Of a stretch of DNA of 37,316 bases, positions 7,699 to 13,834 are shown in pieces. The position numbers and the translations under genes are program-made. The notes below the pieces were generated by a model. It was not told the DNA's origin and searched no databases. It worked only from the letters and a program-made list of their open reading frames with translations. Within the stretch, counting starts at the first letter, position 1, and each line of letters opens with the position of its first letter. Source of the DNA: Saprospiraceae bacterium (GTDB lineage Bacteria > Bacteroidota > Bacteroidia > Chitinophagales > Saprospiraceae); assembly GCA_022841505.1 (NCBI GenBank), contig JALHRK010000020.1, positions 1-37,316 of the forward strand, read 5' to 3'.

Positions 7699-7822
7699 TT
7701 TGGTTTTTTGGGACTACCATTTGGAAGCCGCCGGCGAAGGTCGGCGGCATCTTTGACGCAAACACGTTGGTTTTTTCTCATAGTATGTTCTCGCCTGGGC
7801 AATGTGCCAGGCAATTCAGGTT

Positions 7823-7886
7823 CGCTCAGACTAATGGAGCCATCACATGTAGTGGATGGGTGGAGGTTCGATCCCTCCCTGAGCAG
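7823..7886 (+). ncRNA. tRNA-like fold lacking a D-arm
   Basis: GCTCAG (7824-7829) pairs with CTGAGC (7879-7884) as an acceptor-like stem. A perfect T-arm follows the canonical pattern: GGAGG (7862-7866), loop TTCGATC, CCTCC (7874-7878). A hairpin CCATCAC/GTG-G-ATGG (7840-7859) occupies the anticodon position with loop ATGTA. There is too little sequence for a D-arm. It may be a tRNA mimic, a degraded tRNA or a structured leader. Confidence 0.35.
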
Positions 7887-7916
7887 CGAAGAGTGATATT
7901 TTCATGCTACTTGGTA

Positions 7917-7947
7917 CCTGGCGGCGGGCGTCGTCGCCAGGGCTTTT
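7917..7947 (+). terminator. Intrinsic terminator-like hairpin
   Basis: A 10-bp GC-rich stem (CCTGGCGGCG pairing with CGTCGCCAGG, one G-T pair) with a five-base loop, followed after GC by TTTT. It ends the hairpin-rich stretch just before the gene at 7964. Confidence 0.5.
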
Positions 7948-7963
7948 AAAACGAACGACTGCC

Positions 7964-8128
7964 ATGTATAATTCAGGCATAATTGATTTCGATCAGCCCT
8001 TTGATAAGCCGTCGCCTAAAAGGAAAACAGGCCAGGTTGGCCTGCATACACGCGCTGGAAATCGCGTGCGCAAAAACAGAATTCGTAACCGCATCGCCCG
8101 GGCATCCAGGCGCGCAAACAGGAAGTAA
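7964..8128 (+). CDS. Small basic protein
   Basis: A 54-residue protein with a very basic C-terminal half (RVRKNRIRNRIARASRRANRK), which suggests nucleic-acid binding. The ATG at 7964 is preferred because upstream codons fall in the terminator-like hairpin. The stop is three bases before the next start, so the two genes are probably one unit. No family is recognised. Confidence 0.5.
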   Translation: MYNSGIIDFDQPFDKPSPKRKTGQVGLHTRAGNRVRKNRIRNRIARASRRANRK

Positions 8129-8131
8129 GCC

Positions 8132-8563
8132 ATGCGACTGAATCAAAAAGACAAGAAGATCAATTCAACCAAAACCAGTGAAGTGCTGGCTGAATTAAAC
8201 GCGATGGACCAACAAAATAACATCCAGCTCGTTGAGCGCGAAGTCTCCACCGGCGAGATCCCGGAAAATGAAGTCATCATCCTCTACCAATACTGGGTGG
8301 ACGTGAAGGTTCGCGAAAACCGCGATGGATACCCGATCAAGACAATCACCTTTTTGCCGGTGGCCGCCAACCCAATTGACGCTGAAAAGACAGCGGCCTT
8401 TCTGGGGCGCAAGCGTGGCAAGCTGAAAGGCATAACAATTCCTGAAGCAAGCCAGGTAGCTGTCGCCTATTATCCAAACAGAAAAGGACAACCGGATTGC
8501 ACGGAGGAAGAAAAGGAAGTCATCTGGGAAGCCTACACCGGCAAAAAACTAAAAAGACCATAA
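8132..8563 (+). CDS. Hypothetical protein
   Basis: A 143-residue soluble protein with a central beta-rich segment (EVIILYQYWVDVKV) and a basic region (FLGRKRGKLKGI). It has no motif I can link to a function. It follows the small basic protein by three bases and is followed by a hairpin and a terminator, so it is the last gene of a short unit. Confidence 0.65.
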   Translation: MRLNQKDKKINSTKTSEVLAELNAMDQQNNIQLVEREVSTGEIPENEVIILYQYWVDVKVRENRDGYPIKTITFLPVAANPIDAEKTAAFLGRKRGKLKGITIPEASQVAVAYYPNRKGQPDCTEEEKEVIWEAYTGKKLKRP

Positions 8564-8572
8564 GACGCAATT

Positions 8573-8592
8573 CCCGGGCGAAAGAGCCTGGG
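8573..8592 (+). other. Hairpin sharing CCCGGGCGAA with the c4-like RNA
   Basis: CCCGGGC (8573-8579) pairs with GCCTGGG (8586-8592; one G-T pair) around GAAAGA, ten bases after a stop codon. The first ten bases are identical to those opening the c4-like RNA at 11916. It may be a small structured RNA start or part of a leader ending at the terminator at 8626. Confidence 0.35.
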
Positions 8593-8625
8593 GGGAGTAT
8601 TAACAGTATCGCTATAACAAGTCGA

Positions 8626-8659
8626 GGGCTGCATTGCAGGGTGTGGTGCAGCCCTTTTT
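8626..8659 (+). terminator. Intrinsic terminator
   Basis: A perfect 8-bp stem (GGGCTGCA pairing with TGCAGCCC) with a 13-base loop, directly followed by TTTTT. It separates the gene ending at 8563 from the gene at 8673. Confidence 0.75.
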
Positions 8660-8672
8660 AAAACTCAATTAG

Positions 8673-8894
8673 ATGAGCATTCAGGATCTTTTAAATATGC
8701 CGTTACATACGGTTCATTCCTTCAGGGTAGACTCTAATGTTTTGAGAGTACCAGGGGGTTGGATATACTCAACATTGGTTCGTGAAAACCATTACAACAA
8801 TACTTCCGGCGACTATGAATCAGATGTTTGGAAGAATGTCTATGTGCCTGAGCCGCCGGTTGTTCTCGAATGCAAAACTTTTGAAGGCGTATGA
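8673..8894 (+). CDS. Small phage protein with RVPGGWIYSTLV motif
   Basis: A 73-residue protein. The segment VLRVPGGWIYSTLV, then VYVPEPPV, resembles small uncharacterised phage proteins that carry a VPGGW-IY motif; the function of that group is unknown to me. It is the first gene after a terminator, so a promoter probably lies nearby, although I could not assign one. The stop overlaps the next start (GTATGAA). Confidence 0.6.
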   Translation: MSIQDLLNMPLHTVHSFRVDSNVLRVPGGWIYSTLVRENHYNNTSGDYESDVWKNVYVPEPPVVLECKTFEGV

Positions 8895-9202
8895 AACACA
8901 AGACTTTACCAGCCCTCAAAGGGCAGGCATTATTAGAGCTACTGATGGATGTTTGCGGCGTGCTGCAAGTGAGCTACGAGGAGGTAATGCACTCGGGTAC
9001 GCGCCTGCGGGTGCTGTCAGATACCCGAATTATCTTCATTCACCATGCTTACGATCTTGGATTCGAGAGCCGCGACATGTGTGTTTTTCTTGGCTTCAAT
9101 CATGCCAGTGTTGCATACCTAAGAGATAAGTACGACGACATAGTTGATAGCGTATTTGAGAGCAAAAAACAACTGGTCGAAAAGCATTTGAATGATGCTT
9201 GA
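8891..9202 (+). CDS. Orphan DnaA domain IV-like protein
   Basis: A 103-residue protein. Residues about 45-85 match the pattern of the C-terminal, DnaA-box-binding domain of DnaA: an arginine-led helix (TRIIFIHHAYDLGF), then SRDMCVFLGFNHASVAYLRDK. The latter corresponds to the family's G-x-x-F-G-R-D-H-S-T-V stretch, here as FLGFNHASV. There is no AAA domain, so it could bind DnaA boxes or repetitive sites without being an initiator. It lies in the middle of the early arm. Fairly confident about the fold, not about its role. Confidence 0.65.
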   Translation: MKHKTLPALKGQALLELLMDVCGVLQVSYEEVMHSGTRLRVLSDTRIIFIHHAYDLGFESRDMCVFLGFNHASVAYLRDKYDDIVDSVFESKKQLVEKHLNDA

Positions 9203-9662
9203 TGTACCAATGACCGCCTACAAAAGATGGGGCTGCGTGATACAGCTTCATAGGCAATCTTATTATTGTTCGGATTCAAAAACGGTACACCACTGGACCG
9301 GGTATAAATTTGAGAATTTCATGCGGTGGAAATGGTATTTCAGATACCGCGCTGCTTTGCTCCAGGTGCAAAATCCGTATGTGCTTGTCGAAATAAGGGA
9401 ATACCAATTTGACATTGCCTTAGCCGATAAGGAAAAAGAGCGCCATTTGAGAGCAAAACTAACCGCCGCCAAAAGGAAACATACGGAATATTTGAATAAA
9501 GTGGAGCAAGCCAGGCAAATATGGCAGGAGTTATTCCCAATCGAAAGCGATCCACTTTTTGAAAAAGTAATGGGCAAAATTTCAAGACTGAAGGTCAGAA
9601 TTTCAGAGCTTGAAGAAGAGATAAAAACTGAATATCCTTCAATTATAAAACAAGAGTCATGA
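9192..9662 (+). CDS. Hypothetical protein with coiled coil
   Basis: A 156-residue protein. The first 75 residues contain many aromatic residues and no clear domain. Residues about 80-148 form one or two charged amphipathic helices (RHLRAKLTAAKRKH and ISRLKVRISELEEEI) that look like coiled coil. The start is at 9192 or 9210 (both ATG); either overlaps or nearly overlaps the DnaA-like gene. The coding sequence is AT-richer than most of the arm. Confidence 0.6.
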   Translation: MMLDVPMTAYKRWGCVIQLHRQSYYCSDSKTVHHWTGYKFENFMRWKWYFRYRAALLQVQNPYVLVEIREYQFDIALADKEKERHLRAKLTAAKRKHTEYLNKVEQARQIWQELFPIESDPLFEKVMGKISRLKVRISELEEEIKTEYPSIIKQES

Positions 9663-10048
9663 TAACGATTATCGCATCCGCCATCCTGCTCTTTATGGCA
9701 GGGATCGCCAAGGGCATCCAGGATACCCTTTGGTTTCATTTTGAAGCATCGCCCTTTGCGAAAAAGAACCCGCTGTTCTGGGATCCGAAAAGATCATGGC
9801 AGAATAAGTACAAAGACTATATGGGCGGCGATGAGCGCCCGCGCTTCCTGTTCTCAAAAACATACCTGGCCTTCCTCACGGACGGCTGGCACTTATTCTC
9901 AACCATCCAGCTCACCTGCATCCAGGCAGCCGTGGCGCTGCCGGCTGTGGCCGCGCTTGACGTGCCGATGTGGTGGTTGCTGCCGGCAATCGTCGTGCTG
10001 AAGCTGGTTTTTGGCGCAGGTTTTCGCATTTATTACAAATTCAAATAG
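9659..10048 (+). CDS. Membrane protein, unknown role
   Basis: A 129-residue integral membrane protein. An N-terminal hydrophobic helix (ITIIASAILLFMAGIAKG), an aromatic, charged middle and two hydrophobic segments near the C-terminus (IQAAVALPAVAAL and WWLLPAIVVLKLVFG) suggest three membrane passes. The start overlaps the previous stop (ATGA) and the next gene begins directly after its stop. It could belong to a lysis or membrane module with the following small membrane protein, but this is only positional. Confidence 0.65.
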   Translation: MITIIASAILLFMAGIAKGIQDTLWFHFEASPFAKKNPLFWDPKRSWQNKYKDYMGGDERPRFLFSKTYLAFLTDGWHLFSTIQLTCIQAAVALPAVAALDVPMWWLLPAIVVLKLVFGAGFRIYYKFK

Positions 10049-10246
10049 ATGAAATTCCCAATGAACACCAAGGATAAGATCAAAGACTATGCCGGCACGG
10101 CGCTAATGATTGTCTTCGTTGTTGCGCTTTTGTGGGTTGCTGTTAGCGGCTTCATTCAGCGCTTCAAGTGTCCTAAAATGACAGAAACGGAACTGTTTTT
10201 GCACATCCCAAAGTCCTTTGTGTGCCGCTGGCATCACTGCGACTAA
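10049..10246 (+). CDS. Small single-pass membrane protein
   Basis: A 65-residue protein with one strong membrane helix (about residues 17-35, TALMIVFVVALLWVAVSGF), a charged N-terminus and a C-terminal tail containing three cysteines (KCPK, VCRW and HHCD). The start directly follows the stop of the preceding membrane protein, so the two are likely co-translated. Size and topology would suit a holin or antiholin, but nothing specific shows this. Confidence 0.55.
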   Translation: MKFPMNTKDKIKDYAGTALMIVFVVALLWVAVSGFIQRFKCPKMTETELFLHIPKSFVCRWHHCD

Positions 10247-10261
10247 CTCATTAATCAATAG

Positions 10262-10522
10262 ATGATCATGGACGAATTAATCGCAGTACTATTAGGAATG
10301 GGCTACAAGAAAGAAGGCTACGGCTACTTTCTGACTACCAAAAACAACACACATTGGTGTACTTTTTACGGAGAACACACAAAGGCTCCTTCGTTACAGA
10401 TGTATGCATATTATTCAGAAGATCCGCATTGTGATAAGATTTACGACACAGGGCTTATTAAGCTCCCAGCACCTGAGTTGTTCAACTCCATTGTCGTTCT
10501 TTTCAACATCAGTCATAACTAA
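10262..10522 (+). CDS. Hypothetical protein
   Basis: An 86-residue soluble protein rich in aromatic residues (KKEGYGYFLTT, then THWCTFYGEH). It may be a small alpha/beta fold. The ATG at 10262 or 10268 can serve as start. No family is recognised. It sits in a string of small co-directional genes with gaps of 4 to 26 bases. Confidence 0.55.
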   Translation: MIMDELIAVLLGMGYKKEGYGYFLTTKNNTHWCTFYGEHTKAPSLQMYAYYSEDPHCDKIYDTGLIKLPAPELFNSIVVLFNISHN

Positions 10523-10526
10523 GCTC

Positions 10527-10727
10527 ATGGAAGTCTTATTAAACGAAATCAAGCGCATTTGTGCCACCCAACCAACCGACAACTGGGTGCCCTTCTCAGA
10601 GATCAGAACCGCCTACCCTGCCGAAATGCACGTGGAGGCGCTCATGATCGAAATCATTTCCCTGCTCAAGCGAGGGCTTATTGATGTGCTGATCGAGGGG
10701 CAGAATCTTTTTTTGAGACCGCTATAA
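10527..10727 (+). CDS. Small hypothetical protein, winged-helix-like
   Basis: A 66-residue protein whose helix-helix-strand order (VPFSEIRTAY, then VEALMIEIISLLKRGLIDVLIEGQNLFLRPL) resembles a small winged helix. In this reading LLKRGLI would lead into the wing. The ATG at 10527 lies four bases after the previous stop. DNA-binding function is inference only. Confidence 0.5.
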   Translation: MEVLLNEIKRICATQPTDNWVPFSEIRTAYPAEMHVEALMIEIISLLKRGLIDVLIEGQNLFLRPL

Positions 10728-10753
10728 TTCCAGTAAATTTAAAAACATAAACA

Positions 10754-11083
10754 ATGCAACACACAATCAAACCACCAACCAACCGCATCCAAATATCTTT
10801 GGAAAATTGGGTAAAGACAGCCATTGAGAAGTTTGGAGAGGATAAGAAAAATTGGAAATTCAAGTGTCCCTCCTGCGGAGGCGTTCAATCGTTGGCTGAT
10901 TTTATAGAAAACAACGTCAGCGAACCGGATGGCAAATTCTATTTCTCCTGTATCGGTCGTTGGGTTAAAGATCGCGGGTGTGACTGGACGCTTGGCGGCT
11001 TACTTCAAATTCACAACACAGAGGTTGTTACCGACGATGGCGACACTGTGCCCGTCTTTGATTTTGCAGAACTCCAGGTGTAA
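10754..11083 (+). CDS. Zinc-ribbon protein (VVA0879-like)
   Basis: A 109-residue protein with a clear CPSCGG knuckle (about residues 38-43) preceded by WKFK. A second metal-binding pair follows in FSCIGRW and DRGCDW. The order F/K-C-P-x-C-G-G-x-Q-S, C-I-G-R-W, GCDW is typical of a group of small phage proteins known as VVA0879-like, whose function is unknown. The C-terminus (VFDFAELQV) is also conserved-looking. It is probably metal-binding; the family name is from memory. Confidence 0.6.
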   Translation: MQHTIKPPTNRIQISLENWVKTAIEKFGEDKKNWKFKCPSCGGVQSLADFIENNVSEPDGKFYFSCIGRWVKDRGCDWTLGGLLQIHNTEVVTDDGDTVPVFDFAELQV

Positions 11084-11155
11084 GCACATGTAACTTTCAT
11101 TTTCTATCTTCGTTCCACTCCTTATTATATCACTGAGAAAACACAACAACAGCAG

Positions 11156-11803
11156 ATGAAAAAGATTATCACAGCAAACAACGACACCCAACTGGCGGGA
11201 TGGATCACAACCCTTGAAAGCGCCGGTGTAGAGTACAAGCAGATTTTAAACTCCGAGGGCAAGCCTGGCCTCTTGCTAAATGAGGAAGACGCGGAAAACT
11301 ACCTGAATATCCGTAAACTGAGCACCGCCGAAGAGCAATTCAAAAACTTCTTTTCTCGCTTTTCACAGCAAAGACCGACAGTAGCTAAAGAGAATAAAGG
11401 ATGTATGCCAAGTTGGACTACTATTCTGGGTTTAGCGGTTGCGTTAGTCGTCCTGGGCAAGCTATCTGACTGCGGCGGAAGCGATAGCGCTTCTTATGAA
11501 AGCGAGCCAACTCCAAAAAGGGAAATGACTCTTCAGGATTCCATTGAGTTGCAATTCAGTGCGTGGGATGGCTCACACAGGGGCATGGAAAAGGCGATCA
11601 AAGCCCAAATGAAAAACCCTGATAGTTATGATCACGTGGAAACCCAATATAAAATTATTGGAGAGGGAAATGAAAACGGTGTTAGAGCGCTCTACGTAGT
11701 CACTACCTTCAGGGGAACCAATAGCTTCAATGCGGTAATTACGCAACAAGCCAAAGGCACATTTACTATAAGTGGCGACCTCCTCTCAATGGGCATAGAA
11801 TAA
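11156..11803 (+). CDS. Membrane-anchored hypothetical protein
   Basis: A 215-residue protein with three parts. A cytoplasmic N-terminal domain (about 80 residues) resembles small alpha/beta phage domains. One membrane helix follows (about residues 88-104, TTILGLAVALVVLGKL). After it comes a C-terminal domain with AIKAQMKNPDSYDHVE, then VTTFRGTNSFNA, a pattern seen in small secreted or periplasmic proteins. A TATCTTCG element about 50 bases upstream resembles a weak Bacteroidota -7 box. It is unrelated in sequence to the neighbouring BRO-N gene. Function unknown. Confidence 0.6.
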   Translation: MKKIITANNDTQLAGWITTLESAGVEYKQILNSEGKPGLLLNEEDAENYLNIRKLSTAEEQFKNFFSRFSQQRPTVAKENKGCMPSWTTILGLAVALVVLGKLSDCGGSDSASYESEPTPKREMTLQDSIELQFSAWDGSHRGMEKAIKAQMKNPDSYDHVETQYKIIGEGNENGVRALYVVTTFRGTNSFNAVITQQAKGTFTISGDLLSMGIE

Positions 11804-11820
11804 CTAAAAAATAGTACCCC

Positions 11821-11851
11821 TTGTTTTTTAAATCAAAATTCTGCAACTTTG
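11821..11851 (+). promoter_or_regulatory. Bacteroidota-type promoter with palindrome over the -7 box
   Basis: TTG (11821-11823), a 20-bp spacer, then CAACTTTG (11844-11851), one mismatch from the TAnnTTTG -7 consensus. The inverted repeat CTGCAA-CT-TTGCAG (11841-11854) covers the -7 box and could be an operator. A transcript would start near 11858 and run into the c4-like RNA. Confidence 0.6.
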
Positions 11852-11857
11852 CAGTGC

Positions 11858-11996
11858 AGAACGTAGTACATATCGGATTCCGAAAGAGAAATCCATAGAC
11901 AAGACTGAAAGACAACCCGGGCGAAGGGGTAGGCCCCCATGCTTCCTATGCTCTTCGGAGATATGGTTACGTTCTGCAAGCGCCCGGGCCTTTTTT
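11858..11996 (+). ncRNA. c4-like antisense leader RNA controlling the antirepressor
   Basis: A structured RNA just upstream of the BRO-N antirepressor. An 8-bp stem, CCCGGGCG (11916-11923) with CGCCCGGG (11981-11988), followed by TTTTTT, makes a terminator whose loop encloses further hairpins: GAAG/CTTC, GGGG/CCCC and CAT/ATG. Inside it, 11965-11978 (GGTTACGTTCTGCA) is perfectly complementary to 12021-12034, which begins at the second base of the antirepressor start codon. A second partial copy of the target lies at the 5' end: TGCAGAACGTA at 11855 and CATATC at 11869. It can pair with 11960-11978. This matches the logic of the P1/P7 c4 RNA, where antisense pairing blocks translation of ant. 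Confidence 0.7.
11981..11996 (+). terminator. Terminator arm of the c4-like RNA
   Basis: CGCCCGGG closes the stem begun at 11916 and is followed by CC and six T residues. It would end the short RNA ahead of the antirepressor and give read-through control of that gene. Confidence 0.65.
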
Positions 11997-12019
11997 AACT
12001 TTTCAAATTATAATTGTCC

Positions 12020-12661
12020 ATGCAGAACGTAACCGAAATGATCGTACCATTTGAGTACGGTTCCTACCAAATCCGATCTATTGAGATCGAAAATCAACCT
12101 TACTTTGTAGCTCAAGATGTTTGTGATGTTTTAGGTATCAGCAATGCGAGGGATGCCTTAAACAAAAGCCTGGATCCGGATGAGAAGCTGATGTCGAAAA
12201 TTTCTACATCAGGTCAGAGTCGTGAAACCTGGCTCGTAAACGAATCCGGCCTTTACACCTTAATAATGAGGAGCAACAAACCGGAGGCTAAAGCCTTCCG
12301 CAAGTGGGTCACCAGTGAGGTGCTGCCGGCGCTGCGCAAAACGGGCAGCTACTCGGCGCCTCAACATCCTTATCGGGAAGTGCTGCGGGTGGCCACACTG
12401 GCAGTGGCCATTGTGGGCAGCCAAAACAAACTGGCCGCCCGGCTGGGCATCAGTGGCGGCCACATGAGCAGTGTGTTTCATCCGGAGCAGTGGCACATGG
12501 TGAGCGCCGAAATGATGGGCCGTGTGGAGCAGGTGTGCAACCACATTGTTCAGCACGGCATCGGCTACGACCGCAAAACCGTGGATTTGCTCATGCAGAT
12601 CAAGGATACCAAGCTGCGCACCCAATTGTATGACCGTTTCAAACAAGGAGGTGTGCTATGA
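12020..12661 (+). CDS. BRO-N antirepressor with C-terminal HTH-like domain
   Basis: A 213-residue protein. Residues about 8-108 are a BRO-N domain: YFVAQDVCDVLGISNARDAL, then LVNESGLYTLIMRS and FRKWVTSEVLPALRKTG. Phage antirepressors with this domain inactivate a repressor or act as DNA-binding regulators. The C-terminal 90 residues contain a Cro/YdaS-like helix-turn-helix (NKLAARLGISGGHMSSVF). The ATG at 12020 is chosen over an in-frame TTG at 12014 because the c4-like RNA is complementary to it. The first about 280 bases are AT-richer than the rest, which hints at domain swapping. It overlaps the next gene by four bases. Confidence 0.85.
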   Translation: MQNVTEMIVPFEYGSYQIRSIEIENQPYFVAQDVCDVLGISNARDALNKSLDPDEKLMSKISTSGQSRETWLVNESGLYTLIMRSNKPEAKAFRKWVTSEVLPALRKTGSYSAPQHPYREVLRVATLAVAIVGSQNKLAARLGISGGHMSSVFHPEQWHMVSAEMMGRVEQVCNHIVQHGIGYDRKTVDLLMQIKDTKLRTQLYDRFKQGGVL

Positions 12662-12873
12662 TTACCCGAATCAGTGAAACCCAGGTGCAGCTCACCATCA
12701 CGCTCAGCGTGGAAGACGTGGCCGGGCTGCCACGCCATTTTCACGCCGTGCTGAAAGACACGATGACCGGCGATATTAGCCCCGCAGGCCGCTGCGGCAT
12801 CGTATACATGCTCGATATATTAGACGAAGCGCTGCCATCGGAAGCGCAGATGGAGCAACTACTACAAGCGTAA
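12658..12873 (+). CDS. Small protein after the antirepressor
   Basis: A 71-residue acidic soluble protein, translationally coupled to the antirepressor (ATGATT overlaps its stop). No family is recognised. In P1-like systems a small partner (icd) accompanies the antirepressor, but icd lies upstream of ant, so no equivalence is claimed. It is the last gene of the plus-strand left arm. Confidence 0.55.
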   Translation: MITRISETQVQLTITLSVEDVAGLPRHFHAVLKDTMTGDISPAGRCGIVYMLDILDEALPSEAQMEQLLQA

Positions 12874-12879
12874 AATGAA

Positions 12880-12917
12880 AGAAGCCCGGCGCCATCGCAC
12901 CGGGCTTCTCTGTTTTT
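12880..12917. terminator. Bidirectional terminator between convergent operons
   Basis: A perfect 10-bp stem (AGAAGCCCGG pairing with CCGGGCTTCT) with a 10-base loop, followed by TCTGTTTTT on the plus strand. The minus strand also ends in T-rich sequence. It sits between the end of the left arm (12873) and the end of the minus-strand operon (12916). Confidence 0.8.
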
Positions 12918-13236
12918 AAAGGTATTTCACCCAGGCATACCAGCGCCGCCCGGCGCGATACTCCGCGTTCTGATCATTCTCAAAAGCTTCCCGCTCGAAA
13001 GAGATGTTCCGATAGGCAATATCCCAGTTGCCCCATTCAATTCGCCTGATCAGGAACTCAATGAAGTACCAGGCTAAGAAAGGAATCCACAGCATTTCCG
13101 CCTGTTGCCGCAGGTGAATCCGCTCGTGGTTGTCCTGGATGGCCGTGAGTGTGCGGCCTCGTTTCACCAGGATGACGAAAAACAGCGCTACGCCAATGTA
13201 GCGGCTTCTTGGTGGAATAACATGCAAATAGATCAT
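12916..13236 (-). CDS. Membrane protein with HERIH motif (zinc-peptidase-like)
   Basis: A 106-residue protein with a hydrophobic segment near the N-terminus (YIGVALFFVILV) and a second after the motif (WIPFLAWYFIEFLI). HERIHLRQQ fits the HExxH zinc-binding signature and resembles small M48/M56-type membrane proteins common in Bacteroidota. A C-terminal AYRNISFEREAF segment could supply the third ligand. The start overlaps the preceding stop (ATGA). Peptidase activity and a role in lysis or maturation are inference. It is the last gene of the minus-strand operon. Confidence 0.6.
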   Translation of the reverse strand: MIYLHVIPPRSRYIGVALFFVILVKRGRTLTAIQDNHERIHLRQQAEMLWIPFLAWYFIEFLIRRIEWGNWDIAYRNISFEREAFENDQNAEYRAGRRWYAWVKYL

Positions 13237-13829
13237 ATCCGATATGGGTTGTTGTCGTATTGCACGACTTCGTTAAAATCTTCCAGTGGTTCCAATTGGC
13301 TCTGCCCGGCGCGAATGATTTCCTGTGTGGCAGCAACGGCGCGCTCTGTGGCTGCTTCGTTCAGCTCATTGAGGCTGCTATCGGTTGCTTTTCCCTGGAA
13401 CTGAAGCACGTGCTCCACCACCTGCGTGCGGTCTTCATCCAGCGCTTCAGTCTGGAACAGGAAGCGCTCCACGTGGCGGGCGCCGGTCCAGTCGTCGAGG
13501 GCGTTGATCACCTGGTCCAGGAAGTCGAGGTGCTCAAGTGCATCGGCCTGGCTGGTGCTGCCGGTGTGCTCGTCGCTGAAGAGGATCTGATACACGTGCA
13601 GTTCGAAGATGTATTCATTCGACTGCCGGCTGCGGTCGCTCTGGAGTTCCCATTCGCCGCCCACAAAGCTCAGGGCTATGAGCGGAAAGCTGTACGGGTG
13701 CTCCTGGTTGCCGGCTGCGGCTTTGAAATCAACGCCCTGGTTGTTGTGCAGTACCAAGGTCGTCAGACCGCTTACGCGCTCCAACAGGCGCGCCTCAATG
13801 TCGAGAAAAGTTTCTGATCTCCATCCCAT
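13233..13829 (-). CDS. Tail-terminator-like protein (gp37-type candidate)
   Basis: A 198-residue protein. The first 110 residues fit a tail-terminator or tail-completion pattern. A starting helix (FLDIEARLLERV) is followed by strands FPLIALSF and YIFELHVYQ and then LDFLDQVINALDDW. Such proteins cap the tail tube at the head end. It follows the gpG-like gene, which agrees with a head-tail joining role. The last 80 residues are helical and not typical. Assignment is by pattern and position. Confidence 0.55.
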   Translation of the reverse strand: MGWRSETFLDIEARLLERVSGLTTLVLHNNQGVDFKAAAGNQEHPYSFPLIALSFVGGEWELQSDRSRQSNEYIFELHVYQILFSDEHTGSTSQADALEHLDFLDQVINALDDWTGARHVERFLFQTEALDEDRTQVVEHVLQFQGKATDSSLNELNEAATERAVAATQEIIRAGQSQLEPLEDFNEVVQYDNNPYRI

Positions 13830-13834
13830 TCCAC

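Larger units (their letters stand above)
7699..7963 (+). other. Hairpin-rich non-coding stretch with a tRNA-like element
   Basis: No convincing gene is present here. Several stable hairpins can be read: GCCGCCG/CGGCGGC (7727-7748), GCCTGG/CCAGGC (7793-7812) and a tRNA-like fold at 7823-7886. Last comes a 10-bp stem at 7917-7941 followed by TTTT. The order of hairpins ending in a terminator suggests a non-coding RNA or a structured leader for the small basic protein at 7964. Confidence 0.45.

Noticed and set aside
8626-8659. A second c4-like antisense element acting on the gene at 8673
   Set aside because: No stretch complementary to the start region of that gene was found; the structure is explained as an ordinary terminator.
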